Source of the DNA: Aptenodytes patagonicus
Taxonomy: Eukaryota; Chordata; Aves; Sphenisciformes; Spheniscidae
Length of the DNA: 64,000 nt
Assembly (NCBI RefSeq): GCF_965638725.1
Contig: NC_134963.1
Coordinates: 7,261,501-7,325,500 of the forward strand
Direction: 5' to 3'
The notes under the pieces: model-generated
The model's database searches: none
Told to the model about the DNA's origin: nothing
The model's input: only the letters and a program-made list of their open reading frames with translations
Made by a program: the position numbers and the translations under genes
Shown here: positions 14,438 through 25,269 of the stretch, in pieces
Layout of the letters: each line of letters opens with the position of its first letter
Position numbering within the stretch: the stretch's first letter is position 1

Positions 14438-14995
14438 CGTCGTGGCTGAACCCCAGTCGGCAACTAAGCACCACACAGCCGCTCGCTCACTCCCCCCCCC
14501 CGGTGGGATGGGGGAGAGAATCGGAAGAGTGAAAGTGAGAAAACTCGTGGGTTGAGATAAAAACAGTTTAATAATTGAAATAAAGTAAAATAGTAATAAT
14601 AATAAACTAAAAATAATATACAAAGCAAGTGATGCACAGTGCAATTGCTCACCACCCGCCGACCGATGCCCAGCCAGTCCCCAAGCAGCAGCCCCCCCTG
14701 ACCAGCTTTCCCCCAGTTTCTGTACTGAGCATGACGTCCCATGGTATGGAATGTCCCTCTGGCCAGTTGGGGTCAGCTGTCCTGGCTGTGCCCCCTCCCG
14801 GCTTCTTGTGCACCTCCGGCCTTCTCAGTCGGTAGAGCACAGGAAGCTGAAAAGTCCTTGACTAGTGTAAGCACTGCTCAGCAACAACTAAAACATCGGT
14901 GTGTTATCAACATTGTTCTCATACTAAATCCCAAACACAGCACTGTACCAGCTACCAGGAAGAAAATTATCTCTATCCCAGCCAAAACCAGGACA
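14438..14995 (-). mobile_element. Solo LTR of an avian endogenous retrovirus
   Basis: On the minus strand the element begins TGTCCTGGTTTTGGCTGGGA and ends near CAGCCACGACG, a terminal pattern I recognise from a widespread avian ERV LTR family; the expected terminal CA is mutated to CG. It is flanked by near-identical 5-bp direct repeats, catga (14433-14437) and cctga (14996-15000), one mismatch, consistent with a target-site duplication. A polyadenylation signal ATTAAA lies at 14567-14572. There is no internal gag, pol or env sequence on either side, so this is a solo LTR left by recombination between two LTRs. It sits antisense to nothing coding, within the presumed CLIP1 5' intron and in the same orientation as CLIP1. 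The precise family name cannot be assigned without a repeat library. Confidence 0.85.
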
Positions 14996-15706
14996 CCTGA
15001 CAATGGTTTCTAGAAAGTAACTTGGAATTTTGAACCTGAAAAGTTCTCTCTTCTGGTCCATGAGTTACTCCAAGAGCTCAGACCCTTCACAACAGAATTA
15101 CAAATGCTTACAATCCCTAAAATTATTGCAATCTTAAATCTTTAAAGCGTATAAGCATCTTCTGTATGATTGAGATCTAATTCTTATTACAGCTCTAAAA
15201 GTTGTATTTGTGGTCTCCTGAGCTGGTATTACATTTCTGTGAAAAGTGAGTATATATATTTCCAAAAGCACCTAAAATAATGCCTTTAGTCGAATTTATA
15301 GGCTTTTGAAATTCATACACAATTTAAAAATACAACCACGTTTCGGCTTTGAACAAAATAAATGCCTTCGCATTGCACTGCTATTTGCTTCTGTGCAAGA
15401 ATGTGCCAGATCACAGAGACCAACTTCTGGAAGGTTCAAATAGGAATGAGATTAATGACCAGACTGGGCCATGCCCACCAACATCCTGACTGAAACAATT
15501 ATGGATGAGGTGGACACAGCAGAGGGATAAATTGCAGAAAGCAGATAGGCTCACACACCCTCCCTAAACAGCATTTCCTATTGCCACCATCTTGTTTTGT
15601 TTCCAAGGAGGAATACAAGTATAGTCCTCCACTGCTACATAATATGCAGCCAGATTTCTCATGTTTTGGAAAATTGCAACGTCAGCACACCCAGACTGAG
15701 AGAGAT
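14996..15706. other. Spacer between solo LTR and CR1 element
   Basis: AT-rich intronic DNA with no recognisable gene or repeat. It separates two independent insertions of different classes. Confidence 0.6.
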
Positions 15707-17200
15707 CATAGAATCATAGAATCATAGAATCACTGAGGTTGGAAAAGACCTCTAAGATCATCGAGTCCAACCAGCAACCCAACACCACCATGCCCACTAA
15801 ACCATGTCCCTAAGCGCCTCATCTACACGTCTTTTAAATACCTCCAGGGATGGGGACTCCACCACTTCCCTGGGCAGCCTGTTCCAATGTTTCACCACTC
15901 TTTCAGTAAAGAAATTTTTCCTCACATCCAATCTAAACCTCCCCTGCCGCAACTTGAGGCCATTTCCTCTCGTCCTGTCACTTGTTACTTCGGAGAAAAG
16001 ACCAACACCCACCTCGCTACAACCTCCTTTCAGGTAGTTGTAGAGAGCGATGAGGTCTCCCCTCAGCCTCCTTTTCTCCAGGCTAAACAGCCCCAGTTCC
16101 CTCAGCCGCTCCTCATCAGACTTGTTCTCCAGACCCCTCACCAGCCTCGTTGCCCTTCTCTGGACACGTTCCAGCACCTCAACGTCCTTCTTGTAGTGAG
16201 GGGCCCAAAACTGAACACAGTATTCGAGGTGCGGCCTCACCAGTGCCGAGTACAGGGGCACGATCACTTCCCTACTCCTGCTGGCCACACTATTTCTGAT
16301 ACAGGCCAGGATGCCATTGGCCTTCTTGGCCACCTGGGCACACTGCCGGCTCATGTTCAGCCGGCTGTCGACCAACACCCCCAGGTCCTTTTCCGCCAGG
16401 CAGCTTTCCAGCCACTCTTCCCCAAGCCTGTAGCGCTGCATGGGGTTGTTGTGGCCAAAGTGCAGGACCCGGCACTTGTCCTTGTTGAACCTCATACAGT
16501 TGGCCTGGGCCCATCGATCCAGCCTGTCCAGGTCCCTCTGCAGAGCCTTCCTACCCTCGAGCAGATCAACACTCCCACCCAACTTGGTGTCGTCTGAAAA
16601 CTTACTGAGGGTGCACTCAATCCCCTCATCCAGATCATCGATAAAGATATTAAACAAGACCGGCCCCAGTACTGAGCCCTGGGGAACACCGGTCGTGACC
16701 GGCCGCCAACTGGATGTAACTCCATTCACCACAACTCTCTGGGCCCGGCCGTCCAGCCAGTTTTTGACCCAGCGCAGAGTCCACCTGTCTAAGCCGTGAG
16801 CCGCCAGCTTCTCGAGGAGAATGCTGTGGGAGACAGTGTCAAAGGCCTTGCTGAAGTCCAGGTAGACCACCTCCACAGCCTTTCCCTCATCCACTAGGCG
16901 GGTCACCTGGTCATAGAAGGAGATCAGGTTGGTCAAGCAGGACCTGCCTTTCATGAACCCGTGCTGGCTAGGCCGGATCCCCTGGTTGTCCCGCTCATGC
17001 CTTGTGAGCGCCCTCAAGATGAACCGCTCCATAATCTTCCCCGGCACCGAGGTCAGGCTGACAGGCCTGTAGTTCCCCGGATCCTCCTTCCGGCCCTTCT
17101 TGTGGATGGGCGTCACATTGGCAAGCCTCCAGTCATCCGGGACCTCCCCCGTTAACCAGGATTGCTGATAAATGATGGAGAGCGCATCCTGGAACAATAG
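15707..17200 (-). mobile_element. CR1 LINE, 5'-truncated, with an open reverse-transcriptase frame
   Basis: Non-LTR retrotransposon of the chicken-repeat-1 clade. The 3' end (15707-15730 on the plus strand) is three perfect copies of the CR1 octamer, ATTCTATG on the element strand. Upstream of it the frame on the minus strand is open without a stop or frameshift to the TAG at 15797-15799. It encodes RT motifs: the GNYRPVSL block, [23 protein letters not shown] and the active site FSDDTKL, then the CR1 C-terminal domain ending near EALRDMV. The 5' edge lies at about 17190-17200, where CR1-like translation fades, so the endonuclease, ORF1 and 5' UTR are absent. The truncation makes this copy incapable of moving on its own. 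The intact frame suggests relatively recent insertion. The ORF nominally starts at an ATG at 17230, but its first residues are host flank. Confidence 0.95.
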
Positions 17201-17230
17201 TCTTCCTGAACATGATGCCTCCTCTGCCAT
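15797..17230 (-). pseudogene. CR1 ORF2 fragment (reverse transcriptase, C-terminal part)
   Basis: A 477-codon open frame, of which the first 10 to 14 codons derive from flanking DNA. The rest is the CR1 reverse transcriptase palm and fingers plus the C-terminal region. The catalytic FxDD (FSDD) and the upstream Asp in YLDFSKAF are both retained. The N-terminal apurinic endonuclease is missing through 5' truncation, so it is scored as a gene fragment rather than a functional host gene. Antisense ORFs across it are shadows. Confidence 0.9.
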
Positions 17231-20200
17231 GTTCTGGGTCTATTGGAGATATTTCATATTGAGCAACCAAACAGACTGAATCACTGTTTTGCAAGCGTTG
17301 GATTACATTCACAATGAAATAATTCCACAGCACACAATACCCATTGTAAATGTCACACTAAGCTTCAAAGTCAGTTCTGTAATAAGTAGTTAAACCAAAA
17401 AGATGGATTTGGAAGCCTTCATGCATTAACTTTTCACAACTTCTCTTGTAATGATGCAGCGCAGTTCATATTCCTAGCCATTTACTACTTAAATACAACC
17501 ATTTTGGAGCTATGAATTCACATCGAGGTCTCTTTGCACTTACGCACTGAAGCCAATTACTGAAATGGTAAGTGAACTTCTCTCTGAACCTAAGGCTCAT
17601 GACTTAGTGCAAATTCAGCACGTTTTATCAGCTCCAAAGCATTTATTGAATGAGAGCAAGTTCAGACTGAAACAAGCCAGAAAGCACCGTAGGCATTTGA
17701 TAACAAAGCAAGTCATAAACAGCAAATTATCATGGTACTGATGTAACAGCCTCTGTAGTAGTCACTGTTAAATAAAACTGATTATCTGAATGTTGCTCAA
17801 GAATTTAACTGTACTGTTCAGTGATTAGAGACTGTGGGATTGCAGAGGCATCTTCAGGTATCATTTAAGTTGAAATGAGTAGAATTTAAGAAAGAATTTT
17901 TATATAAAACAGAAAATACATAGAATTAAGAATTTAAGATTTCAATAGAATAAGGGTTGGCATTTTGGAGTCTACATTTGATTACTCATTCAACACATAG
18001 CAATTAGAAGAATGGGAGCATTTAAAAACATGACCTCAGTTTTATTTTTTCTCCCAGAAACCATGGATTTTGATGTCAATTAATCAAGTAATATGATGAT
18101 CTGAATATATTCTTCAGGTACATCACTACGATAAGAAAAGACACCAAAATAATATGCATCATTTAATTCAATGTTTATCATGCTAAGTGCCATCAGATCA
18201 TATTTATTTGGCTTACTAGATGCTCTGCTTACTGCCAGCATTGAAATATATGGCCTGGTATGTGCCTATCAAATCAGTGTTTCGTACCTCATTTTTAAAG
18301 GTACAAAAAATTCTGCATTTAAAACTCATCTGATCAGGTGGAAAAAAAATAAAAGGAATCCAGACTTTTCTCTCAGATCTGTTGTTTACAAATACTGGTA
18401 TAGGAAATAAAAATTTAATAAGAAAATAAGCAAGAACATCCCCTAGTTTATATAGGATCATTGTTTTTATGACATTCTACTTCAGCTCACTCCAGCCCAA
18501 TCCAGTATAACTATCATATGAATTCTAGAGAGGTATACTCTCCACAAAGGCAAACACTCACCCTACGTGAACCACAAAGCCTCCGTTTCTCATACCGTGT
18601 TCTTAACATAAATATGAATTTTATAAAGGACAGATTCTTGAAGAAGTGCATCTCTCTCTACTTTAACTGGGCATAACTATTAAACTAATGGAATGAAAGC
18701 AATCCTTTGCTCTTCTGAAGTGCCTTCAAAATCGCTACCAGGATTACTCCAGGAAATTACGGTTGCATGCAAGTTTTAGCACATCTTTAGTCTAACTCAA
18801 AATACAGTTTACCTTTGCTATCATAAAAATACAAAAATAATAAGTTGGGAAGTATGCCCACTCATATGACATAGCTCTTTTGACAGTGACATTGATTTGA
18901 TGAACAGAACTTGAAACGAAGAGTGGCTGACAAATTACTCAAACTGAATCATATCTATATGATCACCAGCATAAGTCCTGAAAAATCTTTCAACTCTATT
19001 TTAGAGGGCATTTGTTTACATAAACATTACTTAGTCTGAAGCAACTAGTATGTTCGGTGAAACAAAGACATCCAGAGGATATTCAAAACAGTCCCAACAC
19101 TGTAACGCAAACACTATGCCTTGTCATCACTCATCCCACTATCAAGCAACCATCACACCACAGTATAAGGACATCCCCATAAATAGCTACTGGTTTTCTG
19201 CAACTTCAAAGAGTGAATCTCTGTTTCCTTAAGAACTCAGAAGACACTCCTACTTTCTTGTACACTTAGAGGAACTGGGAAAAAACAAAATCGTTGTTTG
19301 GGAATCAGTCCAAACGCCCCACAATGCTGTCCCTCATTAATGGCTAATCTACAGCTCAACTAGCAACTTTAGATTTGTTTCTTAACTGAGATAGATAGCA
19401 GACGCTGTATTTCTGTATCATGGAGATGACTTGAACTGTTTTCCATGTGAGTTCAGAGATCCATAGCATTATTCAGGACCAAAGACTTTTAGGTTATCTT
19501 TCAACATCAGGGCTTTTATGGTGGCCAGGCCTGCATACAAATCCGTATTTCCCCTTTGATTTTGAACCTGCTGGGTAATTTCAACTAAAGAAAAGGCAGG
19601 AGATTTAAAAACAAACAAACAAACAAATTTATATTCTTACAAGTTTCCCAGAAGTAGGCCAACCGGTAGGAGGGAGACTTGCATTCAAATAGTCTTGAGT
19701 TTTTCCCAATGACTTTAGATCAGACCAACTAATTTCTGAAGCAAAATGGAAAACCAAAGTATTGCCATCAATACATTTGGTAGCAGCAGGTTATCAGCAT
19801 ATTTGGAGATAATATAAAATTTAAATATAATATAGTTAGGAAGGCAACCATTATGAGACGTAAATCCACTGAAAATTAGAGGGTTTTAGTGACATTGCTA
19901 AGTTGGTAAATAAGACACGTGGCTGTTTGTCTGCCTTGGAAAGTACAGGATATTCACTGCAAACTGGATAAACAGGATTCTCTCTGCATATGCTTGGGAA
20001 AGGGAAAAGGCAGGGTAAATTCCTATAACTAAGAAACCATAGTAAGAACAAGATGCATCAGATCAAAGATAGTAAGAGGCTTAGGACCTCAAACCACCAG
20101 TCAGATATTACAGCAATGCTATGAGAAAGATAATTCATTAAAGCTTCTGCTCTGCTTATGGATTTTAATTCTGCATCAAGGACATTTTTTAAGACACCTC

Positions 20201-23200
20201 ATCTTACCATTCTATAACTTGCTATACTCGTTCAGATTCCTAAATGCCTTGAGATTCTCACTAAAAAAAAAATACCATTGAAACACAAAGAATTAGACTA
20301 CTGAATATGAAGCACAAATAAGAGAAGATGTCTGTAACAGTAAAAAATTATTTTGGGCTAGCAATATTGCGAGTATTTTTTTCTCAATCTATGTTGCTAT
20401 TTCTAAACACAGTCTGTTCAATTTTTTAAAAAGATTCCCATCTTTAATTAATACGGAAGAGCTGATAGCTGTTAAAAAGCTTAAAAAAAAAAAAAAAAAC
20501 AGAAAATATGATGCAAACTAACACTTCAAGTTGCCACTGTACACATGCATTATAAAAATGTCACTGCTATAGTCTATTAAAAGATCAGAAAGCACATGAT
20601 CCTCCTAAGCACACATCATTCTCTACAGAATGAGTCAAGGATTGAGAAGCAGAGAAGGTTTTCACCCGAGAAAGTAAATAATTGTCACCTCTTCTGTAAG
20701 CCCACTATCAATACTTACTACTTTTCCTACATTTTTGCAAGGAAATTCTTGCCTTTCCCAAAAGCCCTCCATTTTGATAACAAGAAGAGTAATTTGTTAG
20801 ACTGTCTGCACTGACTTCTGGTGATGATAACGCACTTCAGCCATCTCAGTAAGTGCATTCAGTCCACAATAACAATTATGATTTTGGAATAGTAGAGCAT
20901 CAAGTTTAAGTTATTGGGATCTAAAGTTTAAATGAAAGTTTGAGATGGAAAATACGATCTCCTGTCAGCCTCAAAGCCAAATGCATATAAACAAAGACAC
21001 AGGGCTTCTCCCTGATACAATTACGACTGAAGCAGCTGAAACAAAGATGCTGCTTTTTATAGTAAGAATTTAATTTTGATAGACTTGGGTGAAACTGTAA
21101 CTGTTTCACACTCTTTGAAAACATCAAGTCAGCAGCCCCTTTTTAGCTCTCCATGTTCTTAGCCTTTTAAATTAGCACCATGACTGCTATACGGCTGGCA
21201 TATAATAAAGTAGAAGTACAAATACAGAACTTAGATAAATACTGCTGTGATTGAGTGGATGCTGCTGCCAAGCAGAGAAGCAGAACGAGAGTGTCAGATA
21301 AGCTAACTCTACCAAATACCGAGGTTCTCTCCTTGCCTTGCCATTTCCCCTCAAAATAAGCTAAAATACAGACAGTAAGATTATAACGATCGGGAAAACT
21401 GAAGGGCTTATAATGGTGTTTCTCGTTGAAACAGTAGAGCAAAGGCATGTTATAAATTAAAAGAATGTATGGTACTAGTCACCCAACAGCCTTCAGTCTG
21501 AGTTTGTACAAACAACTGATGCGCCATTCCAGGTGGAAAACAGTTAGGCGGGTGCTAAGGTAGAAACTTGTACAGTCTGTTCTTAGATACACCTTCTAAG
21601 TTCTTTCCAGCCTTTCGGAGGCCAGGAGCTAGATACCAGATTCATGGGTATTTCTAAGGGTCAGTTGTACCACTCGAAGTCATGCAACTGCAACATCACT
21701 CTGCAAAAATAAATGCATGTGGAGGACAGACACCTGGACAAGCACAGACATATTAGTAGATGTTTGAAATCATCGGGGACCATGCTGCTGACAGAGCTGG
21801 CTTCAGTTCTGCTGGTCAAGAAGAACGAAATGGTTGCTCCAGCAGAAATTGGCATCCAGCTAAGGGCAGCTGAGATTACAGCTAATGCAGTATATAATTG
21901 CCTTTCATTAAATAACAAAACACCATCCATCTGAGGCATTTCTAAACATGCCAGTCCAATAAGGATTCCAGTGCGTTACTTTTTATACATGCCAGCAGAG
22001 CCAGTAGTCCCTAAGGAATGCCAAAAGATTAAACAAGAGCTGCATTCATTCATGGTCATCATGTTCAAACATTAGAAAACTTGTATTCAACATACAGAGT
22101 TAACATTTGACCTGAATGTTTTAGAGACAGAAAGAAAAGCAGTTTTGAAACATCATATTGGCAAGACAGATTGCTCTATTCTTTTGAAGGAAGATCTATT
22201 TTGAAATATTCCCAGTCACTCCCAAGAAAAACTTTAACAGGGCTAAAAGGATAAGAGGAGGAACACTAAAGGAATTATCCAGTCTGCCCAAGCTAAATAC
22301 AAAAAGGCTGTCCTGGATATTCACATTCAGAAGATGACAAACAGATACAGCCTATAGCTCAGACAGGAAATCCACAGGAGCTCTAGAAAGTCATAGCAAT
22401 CAGCATATAAGAGCACTGTTCCTTCCTACAGTATAATCACACGAGGAAAGAGGTTGTTTATTTCCTACAGTACACCTCTGCGATGAAGATACAAGATGGC
22501 TGGTTTTTTGCCCCTCACTAGAAAGTTGAGATATTCTCTTTAAAAGAAACCATACAAATTATATAAAAATATTTTGTTTGCCAAATAAAATCTCCCTCTT
22601 GATCCCTAAAGATACGGACATTTGAGGTCACATTTCCAAGCTTTTCCACTTCAGCCAACACATCCCTCTCCCTTCAATACAGACAAAGCTTCAGTGCACT
22701 TCAGCACAGACAGAAAATCTTCTAGCACGTGTAAGGACTGGACAGGAAGAGAACCCTGAAATCTTGCGATTTTAACCCAAGAACTAATAATCCTCTGCAC
22801 ATTTTTCAGTCATTCTACATTCAGTATGTAAATGAAGAAGTTTTGTCAGTACCTGAACAGTTATACATTCCTTATACTAAGATACGCTGCTGTTAAGGGG
22901 CAGGGGAGTTACTTTTCCACTGCAGTATCTAATTTACTATCTTGTTACATGTTCTAGCAGGTGCACACAGACACACACTTAAGAAAAATCACTCTCTGAC
23001 ATTGCTAATTTCAGAATTATATGCATATTTCTGTTCTTTAAATAAAATTCTTTGCAAAGCAACAGGCATAAAGGCATTTCCTCTTTTGTACCTCTTTTCT
23101 TTCTTCTTCCTACTTATTAATACAGGTATCACCTGTTTTAAAATCTTTCTGCTCAAAGATCTCAAAGCAACCTGTGAACTTCCATAAAACCCTACCCATT

Positions 23201-23899
23201 CAGCACACTGGGTAAGTAGATGAAGGGGTGGGGAGGAAAGAGTCTTCATTTCACAGTCATATTTTTAATCATGAACATACACAGTCACAGGCTAAATTTT
23301 CTTCCCCGTGCTATGTTTTGGAAGAGATTTTTTGTGGCATTGACTTTTGTTTTTATTATTTAAAACACATACACAAGGATGTTATGAAAACTAACTCCTG
23401 ATTTTAATGCAGCAGGAGCCACATTAACATGTGAGTAACAGTAACAATTACCTTGTGCCCCATGACAGCTGAGGCACGGAAAAGAGAACGCTCAATCGCC
23501 TTAGGTAGCAGCACTAGTGATATAGCGGAAAGCAGGAGGAGCCTAGAGCATAGCCTTTGCCTGGGGATCCCACAGGTCTAACGTTGGCTATTAACATGGC
23601 AGTAAACTCTGGCTGAGCCACCCAGAACCATGGGGCGAAGTATGAGCAGCTCCCCTGCAAATCAGTAGCTTTGAAAACAACACAGGCATAGGGAGCAGAC
23701 ACAAAACCAAAAAAAGCCACGGCAAACTATAAGCCAAATCATCAATAGGTAAAGTATCAGCATATAATGTGGGATGCTGAGAACTGCAGGTCAGCATTTA
23801 CCATGAGATTCTCAGACCCCCTCCCCCCAGAAGCATCCACTCAAACCACCGATAAGCACAGCGCTACATCTTCTAAGGGTAAGACTCGAGCAGAGAGCG
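17231..23899 (-). other. CLIP1: CLIP1 5'-UTR intron (distal part), no gene seen
   Basis: AT-rich DNA between the CR1 copy and the CpG island. No exon-like frame with plausible borders was found on either strand. Poly(A) runs near 20480 and 18340 and a pyrimidine-rich tract near 23090 are the only low-complexity features noted. Confidence 0.5.
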
Positions 23900-25250
23900 C
23901 ATTCAAGACCCTCACGTCCCTACCTGCTCCTCAGGAACCACGAAGACACCCGAGGGCTCTGTGCGGTGGTAGACGAGGCCCCCAGCCCACCTGGGATGCT
24001 GCACCCCGCACCCTGCCGCCTCCGAGTTTACAGAGTGCAGCTGCCCCGGGAGCACAGCGGGCAGCCAGCCCCGTCCAACCGGGGGCGCGGCGGCGGGAGA
24101 GGGGAGGGAAGCCATACAAGAGCGGAATGAGCCCGAGCACACGGCTCGGGAACCAGCCAAACCGGCTGCTGTCACCGCGGCCCTGGCAGGCCAGCGGGGA
24201 AGCGCAGGCACGTGTGGCGGAGGCTAACAGCTCCCCGGGCGGGCGGGGGTAGGGGGGTGGACGCCCGCCCCGGCTCCCGGGGCCTCGCCCCACCCGGCCC
24301 AGCATCGCCCCTCCGGCGCTGCCCACCGCCCTCCGCCCCGCTCAGGGCCCCTCAGCCCGACACGTGTCCCTCAACGCAAGGTCCTCCAGCGCCCCACAGC
24401 CACCGCCGCCCGCCGTCCCCTCACAGCCCACCCTCCCAGCGCCTCACCGCCGGCCGCGCCGCCCCCGCGCTGCCTCGCTTCCTCACGGCCCGCCGCGGGC
24501 CGGAGCGCGGCGCCCGCCGAGGCTCCCGGACGGGAAGCGGAGGCCCCAAGGCGGGAGGCGGCCGGCGGCTCCCCCCGCCCTCAGACGGCGCCGTCGCGAG
24601 CCCGGCAGCGCCGGCAGCGCCGCCACCGCCCTCCCCGCGCGGGCCCCAACGGCGGCCTCACCGCTGCCGCCTTCGGCTCCGCGCCGCCGCCTTCCCCGGC
24701 CGCCGCGAGCGCCCGGCGCAGCTCCTGCCGCCGCCGCCGCCTCCTCCCCCTCTGCAGCGGCGGCGGCACCTCCCCGGCTCGCAGGGGGCGGGGCAGGCGG
24801 ACGTCTGCGCCCGGCCGGGCCCGCGGCACCGCGAGGTGGAGACTGCAGCAGCGGGAACCGCGCCTCCCTCCGCGCCCCTTCCTTGCTCCCGCTCCCCCGC
24901 GTTCTCTCTTCGCCCCCTCCTCGCCTCCTTTTCCCTTTGTCTCCCCCTGCTTTGTTCGCCCCAGGGCAGCCCGGGTGCCTGCCGCCGCCGGGCTGGGGGG
25001 AAAGGAGCGGCTCTCCTCGGCTCGGCCCTCGGTCTAACCCCGCCTTCCCGGGCGGCCGGCAGCCAGCGCGGCGCGGGGAAGGGCAGGCCCCAGGGGAGCC
25101 GCCCGTCCCGGCAGCCTGCGGGGAGCCGGTGGAGAGCGGACTTGGCTCGGTGCGGAGGGTCGTCCTCGTCCCCACAGCGGGGAGGGGGCCCGAGCACCGG
25201 TAGCGCTGACCGCTGAGGGAATGCGCTGCGGCAGCATGCAGGCGTGAATG
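23900..25250 (-). promoter_or_regulatory. CLIP1: CpG island, probable CLIP1 promoter and non-coding first exon
   Basis: Base composition shifts abruptly to very high G+C with dense CpG, including CCG/GGC triplet runs around 24720-24780, and falls back to AT-rich at about 25300. The next gene in the direction of minus-strand transcription is CLIP1, whose coding begins at 9492, so this is its likely promoter and 5'-UTR exon. Candidate donors on the minus strand are GCG|GTGAGG (exon end 24662) and CAG|GTAGGG (exon end 23924). Long ORFs through this island on both strands are composition artefacts: they are low-complexity Pro/Arg/Ala and unrelated to known domains. The transcription start is not determined. 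Confidence 0.7.
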
Positions 25251-25269
25251 GGGGGGGGGGGGGGGGGGG
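25250..25269. repeat. Poly(G) tract, 20 G, at the edge of the CLIP1 CpG island
   Basis: Twenty uninterrupted G residues, followed by further G-rich sequence to about 25280, at the upstream border of the island. It can form a G-quadruplex; length may be misassembled. Confidence 0.9.

Noticed and set aside
15887-16597. 236-codon plus-strand ORF
   Set aside because: It is the antisense shadow of the CR1 reverse-transcriptase frame.
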